NCBI GenBank assembly: GCA_021029095.1
Contig: JAJOHG010000217.1
Coordinates: 1 to 43,753, forward strand
DNA: 43,753 nt
Direction of reading: 5' to 3'
From: Phellopilus nigrolimitatus
Taxonomy: Eukaryota > Basidiomycota > Agaricomycetes > Hymenochaetales > Hymenochaetaceae
Below the pieces are notes generated by a model. The model did not search any database. It had not been told where the DNA came from and saw nothing but the letters and a program-made list of their open reading frames with translations. Of this stretch, positions 34,077 to 43,753 are shown piece by piece; the stretch's first letter is position 1, and every line of letters starts with the position of its first letter. The position numbers were made by a program, and so were the translations under genes.

Positions 34077-34744
34077 GCTTGCTTGACCTTGGCTGAAGAA
34101 CGTGACCCAAGTCACCAACTGCCTTGTTGGGGGACTGTCGTATCGTGAGAATGATCTTATCTAGAGTCGGATCATTCCGTATATAAACTCCGCTTTGATT
34201 GCAGTATCGCCGAGAGCTTCGGCAAAGTAGTCGTTAAATCGTATGGATTACCACAATAGGGTTCTTTTGCGACGGTTGTAAAAGTGGCAGCTTAACCGCG
34301 TAGTTCCCAGCTTTTCGTTTTGCATTTGCTGTTAGACATGTCAGACTCGAAATCACATCGAGACGTGGGCGATCGGACAAATACTACTGGAATTAGCTCC
34401 AAATAGCAATTCTATCCGTGTATAAACATCAAAAAATTATACATTATCAAATAGCAGATTTCTTGCATATTTCGGCGGGGACGAGCTCGGTCCCTCCATT
34501 TTCTATGCATTTTGAGATTGATGCATTAGTAGCTTTTGCAATAGGAGATAATCGACTGTACTATCCAACATATCTTCCTCACTGAAGGTACATCGTATAT
34601 CTGGAACGATTGCTAATGCGATTATAATTATAGACATAATTTACAAATAAAACGCTGTACGCTGGATTAATGCGCCATTATATTAATATCTTAGAATTGC
34701 ATCATGGCTCGCAGCACGGAAGAAGTGTAATGTACGAGCGGAGA
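34077..34744. other. Intergenic, upstream of the GLTSCR-domain gene
   Basis: AT-rich spacer between the CSF1 stop codon (34745) and the start of the GLTSCR-domain gene. It should contain the promoter of the latter; no gene or RNA seen. Confidence 0.5.
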
Positions 34745-37700
34745 TCAGCTTAACTGTTTACCGTATAGTTTAACGAGAGCTTTCATGATTTCCTCGATCG
34801 GCAGCGTTGCATATTCATGCACATATTGCGGTAAAGATTCTTCAAGATTGAAGCCAGCCCTCCTTGTGAAAAAAGGGTGCATCACGTCTGGAGTAGCCTC
34901 GCCGAGTTGCCTGACTGTCAAACGCTCTATTCTCCGAGTGCGGGCAACATACGTGATTTCGAGTGGCTTTTTCACAGGTGCCTCCGAAGAACCCAACTTG
35001 TCAGTGCCTTTTCCGGAGTCCGAGGGGGTTCGTATGAGAGGTACGCCTGGACCGCCGTGGTCAGGATTCTTAGACGAGTCCGGCGATCCGTATTTTGGAG
35101 ACGGCAACATTCCAGGGGACTTTGAAGAATACGTCTTACTTGGTGAAACAAGGATGGCGGAATCCCCTGATCTCGAACGAATTGGTGATGCGGGGCGACT
35201 GGATGGTCGACTTTGAGGAGGTGACTGATAACGATCACTGCCAAAGGCAGGAGGCGATGTCGGCGCATCTGAACTACCGAATCGAGGCGCAGTCGTAAAG
35301 GGAGGCGAAACACCGCCCGCCCTCCATTCGGCTATTTCCTGCGCGCGCTTGAGCTCTCTAGTAAACGTTTTGCGAAGGATCGTAAGCCAGCTGTATAGGC
35401 TAATGTTGAAAGAGATGTTGATGTTTTCCGTGCCCTTCTGCCCCTCGCGACGCACAAAGTCACTGACAAAGTCATACGGCAGTACTCTTGATCCTTTCCC
35501 TTCCTCATCCGTAATCATGTGCATGTCCATCGCTGGCAGGGAGAATATGACATTTTCGGTGGCAGCAAGGCTGCGCCCGCTAGTCGTAAGCATGTCAAAC
35601 TCCTGTCCTGGTAGATGAGGGTCAAATCCTTGCTTCAGAAGTTGGGAGATCGACATGTGAGAAAGAGATAATCGGAGGTCCCTATGGATAGGAAATCCGT
35701 CTTGCTGGACAGTTCTCTCCAGCTGCGCCATCACATTCCGTCCTATGAACCGCGCCAGTTCATTGTCGCCTTGTGATCTTGGCAGTAAAACGAAGACTAG
35801 TTCCTCAAGTTTCAGCATCATGTGTTGTCCAATCACGTAAGAAAGGGACTCTGTCTCTTTAAGCTTCGTCCGGGCAGACTGGAACATGGCATTCGCAACT
35901 TCGGACAGAGCATTTTCAGGCTTTGGGAGGCGGGTTGAACGAAATGCAGACGATTCTCGGCTGGCTCCTTCCTGCTGGGCCTCCATGTTTGCCCTGAACT
36001 TGCCAGCGTACATCATTAATTTCGGCATAGCCATGATGGTCATCATAGCAATGACTTTCGATCCGGATACCGAGAAGTACAGCTGCAACTGTCGACCTTT
36101 CTGAGAGGTTGATGGCGTAATTGAGGGCCAATCATCGTATATGATAGCCTCCAGCGGCTCGGCACTGTTTAAATTTCATAAATTAGGTAAGACAGATCAC
36201 TATAGCAAAAAATAGTATTCTCACCGGTACTGCAAGAGCCATAGCCAGTCAGATTGCAGCTGAATATCCAAGGTCCCGCTCGTCAAGGTCAATTCAAGCA
36301 TTCTAGTGAGCGCCTGCCCGTCCAGATGAGGTCCCTGCCGTCTACGGACCGTACGAAATAAGAAGTCTGGCATTCTTAGATGCCCAGAGAGATTTCCGCG
36401 TGCCTGCATATCCACGCGTGCAAACGACACGGATAACTCAGAGTATTCTGTTTTCAGACGAGTGCGGATGAGCGCCTTCTGAAGTTCAAACGTGACAATG
36501 CTAATAGATTGACCCAAGTCCGCTTCCAATGAAATTTGACGGATACGAATGACGACAGCAGTGTCAAAACCATGCTTTGCAGCTTGGTCGAGCGACGAAA
36601 CCGTGCTCAACTTACTCGGGGAGTTGGCGCTTTCTGCAGCATCGCCAAGGAAAACAGGGATGTGATCAAGCCAGACAGCTTTGAAGCAGAGAAAGTCTTG
36701 GAGACGGGAAAAGCGAATGCTGCCGGAGAACTCGGTGTCGACAACAGCTGACACCGAGTTTATAACCTTCCCGCATCGTAAACTGGCCTTCGCAAAATTG
36801 ACAGAGAAGTTAAGATTTTTTGCATCCATGCGAGCAGAAGCCTCTGACAGAAAGCCGTGCTTTAAGTTTGCCGTAATACCGTCTATGCTCGCTGAAACTG
36901 ATACGCCTTGGCCTCCTGGAGATATGTTCAATACAAATCCTCCGCTGTCCCAGTGCAGTCCTGCCACAACATTGACATCAGGTTTGCAGGTCAATTCAAG
37001 GCGCGATTTGTCAATACGGAGGGTGAATATCAGCTGCAAGTTCGATGAAACTGGTTGTTGGGACCTGCCAGCATCTGGAGATGATTCATCAACGGTCGTA
37101 GTCGAAAGTATACTCGAAGACGAAGGGCGCAAGGTTCCATGAGAAACGTTTTTCATACGCTCCTCGACACTGTGTACAATCCCTGTGATAAACGGTAGAA
37201 GAGTCGGCCGTAAAGTGTTATGGCTTGAATGCACGGTACTCCTGAAAACAAGGACAGGCGAGCTTAGATCCTCTTCGGATGAAGAGGTCCCGGCTACTCC
37301 AGAATTTGTATGATAATTGCACCAAACAGATAATTCCGGTAGTTTCAATATTTCGGCATCCGAGTCCAGAATCCGGTATGACTCCCCTCGCCAAACAGGA
37401 GAAATTGAGGAAAAAGTCGATGTGTCTTTGGACATGGGGTGCAATCGAACTACTCCACTCATAAACTTCAGATAGGCCTCAATACTCGTCGTGAGGATAG
37501 TACTTTGCCGATCCCCGTGTCCGCTGTCTTGCTTGGATAGAGGTGTAATAAGATCCACATTAGGAGCATTGCGTGGCAATCCTAGAGTGAGGCGCTCGAC
37601 ACGCTGTTTTCCTTGACGGTATGCATCTACCAATGAGAAAACGTATCCGCTTATGGATGGATCAAAATCTAAAACGAAGCCATTTATCCTTGCGGAAACA

Positions 37701-40700
37701 GAGACGTGTCTGGTCGACAAAGTTGTCTCTGATCGTAACCTAGCAGTCATTTCCGGATAGAGCATTTTGTTTAAGGTGTAGTGTCTGTCTGCTGAGAAAT
37801 CTTTAGGATTTGATGGATTAAATCTATATTCCTTCGTTAATTCTGCAGCATCCAGGCGAATACGAAGTGATATCAATTCACCTTGACACGAACTGGAAGC
37901 AAAATCCTGTCATGAGGGCTTCACCAGACTTGCCTCTCTGCGTTTGGAAGCTGAGGGATTTGATGCACAGTAAGAATGCCTTCGTTGATATTTCTTCGTC
38001 TGTACCAAACTTAGGCATCCGTTTGCGATCTAGATCCAATGGAAATGCGGCGCCAAAATTCGACATGGATATGGCAACCGTGTATGTCTCCAAAAATCCT
38101 CCTTTCTTCGCCAACGATGACGTTCTCGGATCCATATTGAACGTCTTCATCACTTTCCTGGCTTTCTCCTTGAAGTCGCTCAATTCTAGTGCTCGTTGTT
38201 CTTTGCGTAGGAGAACTTCAGCCTAACGAGACTTTGCATTAACTTCCGCAGAAATATAGATCAAAGTACATTACCTGCAAATGATCGATGAAATCTCCAA
38301 TATCGCCCATCATGTTAGCTTGCAAGATAGCGTGGAACTTTGTCACGGCTAGTTCAAGACGACCTTGAGACTCCTCAGAGGATGTACGATAATTGGTTAC
38401 TTGAAGATCAACAGAAACCAGTATAGGTAGCTGACTTCGGTCACGGTTGGTGCGCTTCTGTTTAGCAAATATTCTAGGGGAAAGATAGAGAGCTAGATCT
38501 GACAAAGTAAACTGCCACTGAAGGGATCCCGCACTGCTGACTGTTGCATCAATATCCACACATTCGAGGTACTGCGTAGAAGAAAGCCCTTCCAGACCAA
38601 TCTTAAAACCGTCAAATTTGCCCGCTACGGTAAACGAGGCAGGGTTACGAGAAGACGGCTTCGAAGGAGTGGGACTAGGATGCTTGTCCCGAGTTTCGCC
38701 AATGATAAGAAGCAAATCATTAAAATCCTGGCCAAATTTCTGCTGAACAGATAGTAAGGCGTCCCAGTGTGATGGCTTAATTGTGGCATGCAAAAATCCA
38801 ACAGAGACTAATAAGTCGGTCTCCTCGTCGCTAAAGGACCCTGAAGCACTGAGTGAAGGTAAATCCAATACAATCTTCGGTGTACGCTGCCCGGTCGAGT
38901 CTCCGGGTCTAAAAGATCCTGTCGACGTGATTTTGATGCTCTGAGACGTAATATGTATGCCACCTGTGTGCGTTATGTTCCTGCCTACAAGCCTATTTTT
39001 CGTGTATGCAACGACTCCGTGGGCGCTCCAGGAGAGCCATGTCCCATGCATCACTTGCAAAATAACTGCAACGTTTGATACCGAGAAATTCAAGTCGACG
39101 AGAGTGCCACGTCCTTTCTTCGTCGGTGTCTGAAGTGGAGGCCGTTTCGGGGTCTGCCTGATTTCACTGAAAAGCGACTGTATCATAGCATCAATACCGA
39201 GGAGGTAATCCTGTCGCCATTGTTCGACGAAATGATATAAGCGGATCCCGCTCCGTGGAACACTGAGTTCCACTGAGTCTATATGGAAGGTATTGCGAGA
39301 AATCGGGCCTTGAGAAGTATGGTTTTGAAACAAGGAACACGAAAGACCTCCCAACACAGTTACGCCGGCAAGTGAATCGTTTTCACGATATTTCATCTCG
39401 TTGAAAACCCGTGTCCTAGCCCTTGCAGAGAATTCGTCAAAGCGCATAGTGTGTTGGACAGAGATGTCAAGCCTAGTCGGTGTTGCCAACGGCTTTGAAA
39501 TATGGCCAGAAGTACAGGACGAAAACCGTTGAGATGCAACTTCGAAGACAACATTCTCCGCAGCAACCTCGATCAGCATGCGGTGCAAAATAACACGGAC
39601 ATCGCACACGACGACCCTGTCATCGAGAAAACTACCCAAAAGTGAACCCGCTTCGACGCTCTGCTCAGGCATCTCTGCGGCAGGTTCTGCCGGGGATGAA
39701 AGAATTCTCCAAACATGAATAGCATTTTGGAGGAAGGCTATAATGCCTGGGTAGACCGCGATTTGCGCAGAATCTATAGCCAAGGAAATTACAGCAGAGA
39801 TGCTGCCATGATCAATATATTCGCCACTGGGCTTGAAGCTTCTGACTATGGATGAATAAGGTGACATCGTGTTTGCCTCGAAAAGTAGACGCCTTTTCAG
39901 AAGAATTGCCAGGCAGCTGATTCCACTTATCGTGAAACAGCTACAAGATGGAACATCGCCGTCATCAAGAACCAACCGCAATGTTCCCGCGCGAAATCCA
40001 ACTGACTTCATGGGCTGATCATTGCTCCTTTCCATGGGGTCCTTATTTTTCGTAAGCCTACTAAACAATGTCTGAAGAAGATCCACGTCCATGACTGGAA
40101 GGTCCTCCTCTACAGCCCACGGAACTTGACGTTTCGGTACTAAGGAGTTCAATTCTGTTTCCTTTGATATCGAGCGTAAGTCCTGCTTCAAAAGCTTATA
40201 TCTCTCGTCTGAGATCTCTGAAAGTGAGTGACGAAGGTGGAAAAGGAGCTTCCAGGCACTGTCCTCACGGAGCCTTTGTGGTCGTCCTACCTGCACAAAG
40301 AAGACGGGCTGGACCGCAGAAAGAAGGTCCTTTGAAGGCACATCGCAAGTGTGATCAAGAATAGATCGTACTAGCTGCTGACGTTCCGACAACGTGGAAA
40401 TGTTCTTTTTTCTAGCATTGAGCACATTCTTGATTAAGATATGCAAAGCCCCGGCAGAAGCGAGCACAACATCGGGGGCGGTACGATTGAGACGTAATTC
40501 CGATCCGTCGAACGAGGTCTGTAGTTTCGATCCTGTGAATTCTCCAGCGAACGAAGTAACGTTAAGCTCCGCGGCAATCGTCGGAGAGTATGAGAGCTGG
40601 TTATTCGACATGGACGACAAAGCAACGGCGCTCAAAACCATGGACACCTTGCGAATAGAGATTTTCCCACAAGGTGCATGCAGACCTGAGGGTAACGACA

Positions 40701-43700
40701 TATCACTTGAGGGCATACTGAAAAGAAACTGATCGCCCTCTACTTCTAGATCCATGACCGAAACAGTCTGAGCTCCAATACTCGCAGGGTTTGTTCCCTG
40801 AGAGAACGAAGGAACTTTCATCAGGTCAGCAACTTCCTGTATAGCACGGACGTGTATATCTCTGAGACGTATGTCATAGGCCGAAAGGGATATTTCAGTA
40901 GAAGCCGTTATCCAGTCAAGCATTAGAATATCAAGTTGTAGTTCCGGGCTCAAGTTCCTCTGAAACATACTGTGAGCTATTGAACCTTATGATAAAAATC
41001 ACCGGCACACTCACGTCCGCGTCGTGTCCCGTCAGTAGTTCTTCAAGAGAAGAAACAATCAATGGCGTCAAAAATATTACGGTGTTTTTGATATCCAAAC
41101 AAGTGTAGTTCTTGTCCACATTGTCCGTCTCCGTCCATCGGGTTCGATCGATATTATTGGCCGAGCGTGACCCACAATCTGACAGTAAGGGTCCATATTG
41201 ACCATGCGCTTTGTTCTGAGGCCATGCTTGCTGCAAAATCGGAATCTGTCACATACTTTTATTGATATCGACGTACAGAAATTCTTTGGCATGAACGCAC
41301 CTCCTTTCCAGCCACAAATGTAGACTGGCAATCGAACTCTTTAGAATCATGCTGAAGCTGGAATTTTCTACAGAATCTCCGATAACGTGCACGCGGGTCT
41401 GCGCTGGTACGATCTTCGCCGATTTCGAAATAGTCGCTCCATGAATCCTCTGAGTCCGCGCCATCGGTTTCATCTGATTCATCGAAAGGGGAAGAGCTGT
41501 GATCGTCTCCCATCCCGTCAGGCACAACAGAGAAACTATTGGGTCTAGAATCCCTACAAGGACGTCAGAGCACTGCGATCACCAGTAAATTCTGGTCGAC
41601 ATACGCTAGTCTCTTATCCCTGACGGTCTCTGAGATCATCCGTTCTTCGTCGGATTCAGATTCGTCAAATTTGCGTTGATTCACAGACTGTCTTCGATAT
41701 GATGATTCTACTGGCTGTTGATCTAGCTTTTCCTTGCTCAACGGCGACAAGACGCGAGGTAGAGAGAGACTCTGAATGTACAGTGGAGTATTTCTCAATC
41801 TTGATGAATCTGAGATCCGATTGTAAACCAAGACGAACACAGCTGTAGCGGCTATCCACTTACCTAGAGGACCATCTGTACTTGACATACTGGCGAACCG
41901 ACGCGTCGGACCGTCCTGGATCTCCAAAAAACGCTTCTGCTCCTCAGCATCCTGACGCCATCCTTTCGGTGCTCTGTACAAATCGGCAAACATGCTGGAT
42001 TGCATCTTTCCCACTTCAAGCCAATGCGTATTAGCATTTGTAGCCACAAGCATTTGCAACTCTATGACAGGGATAGCGACACTCGTCATTTTGCGGTAGT
42101 GCATCCTTGCCATGTTATTAAACATCAATTGCAGACCGACGGGCAGGCAAAGCCGAATTGCAGCAGGGGCGATTTGCCATGTAATGTCAATCATGTCTAC
42201 TCCCACTTTCAAGAATGTTGCTGTAAAATAATTAGTCTGCCTGAAACAATTCTTTTTTCAATGCCGAGGAAATTCAAATACCATCGCGATCAGCTTCCCC
42301 TGCAAAATTTGACGCAGGTGCATTGAATGGATCATTGAACCCGTGGGCGAATGACTTCCCTGCTAGTGACAAAATCTGTCCCTCCGCAGTCGTTAAAAAA
42401 CCCTTGACCTTCCCAACCTGAATGGTCCACATGCACACATAGGCAGCAGCGTGTGGTTGGGGTCCAAAAAGCCTATTCGCTGTAATCTCGAGCCCTTGAA
42501 TGCGATCTTGTCATTAATAAGTACGTGAATGGAGTTACAAGTTGTCTCACCTGAGACTAAGAGTTGTCGTTTCGACGGCACAAATATATGTGATAGCAGA
42601 AGTCCGTCAGGACAATATTCCTCAATGGAGACAAATATGGGGTCGATATTGAGTGACAACTCTGGAATTTTGGTTAGAAATGAACTTAAGAAATCAAAAT
42701 CGCGCGATGGACACAAACCCATCATATAATCATGCAATCGCAGCATAATTTGTATCTCCGGTATGGCAATTACCAAGCACGGCCCCAAGTCGATGCCTTG
42801 AGTCTTTATCGCCTCCGATGTTCGACCGCTTTCGAATCCCGGCAAGCCGGCGGGTACTGCGATGGTGCCTTTCTCGACAACCAGTGCTAAGTCGAAATGA
42901 AAAACATTGTTCTGTTGGGCAATAAGCGGAAGTCAGAGTAATGGAAGATCGGAAAGTTCACCTTGCCAGGTCGATACTTGAGCTCGAGAGGATCGCCGAC
43001 TCCTTTCCCCTTCTCGTGTCTTTCCAGATACTCTCTGGTCGTGGAGTATTGTGTGAATCCTCCGAAATAGTTCTCCCGCAGGACCATGACATAACGAACG
43101 ATCCAGCCAAAGAGCTTTAATGCCGGGGAAGGAATCTACAGAATCCTCTAGATCAACCTAGATATCCATGATGAAGGCGGCGCGGAAACAATGTACCTTT
43201 ATATCCAGCTTCAGTTGGTCTACACAGTCTTCCCGACTTCAGCAAAATACGTGTATGACCCACTTAAGTGAAACGCCGCGACCCTACCGATGTCAGTCAG
43301 CTGCTCGGCGGCAGACGCAGACAGTGCGTGCGTGTTCCACCGTGGGGAATGTCAGGCCCAAGGCCACGTCGGCGTGAAAATAGAAAAGGAGACGGTTGAG
43401 AGAGCGGACGAAACTTATTCGAGGGGATGAACGCATCGCCCTTCAACCTCTCTCCCCTGAATGTGAAAAGAGCTACAGATGCAATCCAGGATATCAGCAG
43501 AAGACACATCATATATATAAAAAGCAAGCAGATACTTACTGTTCTCCCGCCTTTCGAGCGGGCGATCAATAATGTTGTGATCGTTTGCATATAGATTAAG
43601 CTCAAAATTACTAAGGGTTAAATAAAGACTGTAAGTTATCGGAACGAATGTGTTGAAGTCGCTGGGTGGGCCGGCGGACCAGTCTTTGCTCAGGTCCGCA

Positions 43701-43753
43701 ATCATATTGATGTGATCACGAATCAGAAAGAGAACGGGCCGGTCTAGCTCGAA
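34745..43753 (-). CDS. CSF1: CSF1, bridge-like lipid transfer protein (BLTP1 family), 5' end outside the window
   Basis: CSF1 and its relatives (animal BLTP1/Tweek) are giant proteins with a long hydrophobic groove that carries phospholipids between the ER and other membranes. Thirteen exons: 43753-43540 (partial), 43472-43197, 43135-42962, 42911-42551, 42479-42282, 42220-41864, 41809-41605, 41553-41301, 41230-41015, 40959-38275, 38222-37882, 37823-36225 and 36164-34745; about 2765 codons, with several hundred N-terminal residues missing. Diagnostic blocks: NFELNLYANDHNIIDRPLE, MVLRENYFGGFTQYSTTREY, CPDGLLLSHIFVPSKRQLLV, AYVCMWTIQVGKVKGF and MFADLYRAPKGW. The C-terminal part has a Ser/Pro-rich linker (about 35050-35300) before PDVMHPFFTRRAGFNLEESL. 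Intron phases agree everywhere except exon 43472-43197, where several single-base shifts are needed. Confidence 0.93.

Noticed and set aside
1..43753. CRISPR arrays, rRNA genes, bacterial operons, plasmid origins
   Set aside because: No regularly spaced repeats or rRNA signatures; intron-rich fungal gene structure makes prokaryotic features inapplicable.

Overview
The window looks like nuclear DNA of a filamentous basidiomycete fungus, most likely an Agaricomycete. Genes are broken by many 50-75 nt introns with GTRNGT donors and YAG acceptors, and the recognisable proteins are eukaryotic housekeeping proteins in fungal form. There is no operon logic, plasmid, CRISPR array or rRNA. All gene models below were spliced by eye and checked by reading-phase arithmetic, not by transcript data.

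Layout, left to right. Positions 1-4690 are repeat-rich and gene-poor: a 549-bp MITE-like palindromic element flanked by TA, then the decayed remains of a RING-H2 ubiquitin-ligase gene. At 4692-9247 a divergent pair, glyoxalase I (minus) and a NIPA-type magnesium transporter (plus), has a 1.23-kb Tc1/mariner element with perfect 27-bp ends in its shared upstream region. A serine tRNA (GCU) with a 17-nt intron follows at 9689-9787, near a 26-G run. Next come a short-chain dehydrogenase (10994-12293, plus), the TRAPP subunit BET5 (12693-13464, minus) and a FUN30/SMARCAD1-type chromatin remodeller (13696-17753, minus). The stretch 17754-20498 holds exon-like and intron-like signals but no recognised protein.

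From 20499 to 22907 lie an unrecognised 138-aa three-exon gene and a mitochondrial-carrier-like gene whose N-terminus appears frame-shifted. A Zn2Cys6 transcription factor (24593-26105, plus) and the splicing factor U2AF1/U2AF35 (28654-29559, plus) follow, separated by about 2.5 kb with little recognisable. ALG14 (30277-31250, minus), a GLTSCR-domain protein (32382-34076, minus) and the 3' 9 kb of CSF1 (bridge-like lipid transfer protein, minus, running off the right edge) complete the window.

The genes do not form one pathway. They cover methylglyoxal detoxification, Mg2+ transport, ER-Golgi tethering, N-glycan assembly, chromatin remodelling, splicing and lipid transfer. I see no convincing novel system. 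The most informative observations are the two mariner-type elements, the RING gene whose visible lesions are mostly C:G to T:A changes, and local single-base frameshifts in CSF1 and the carrier gene.
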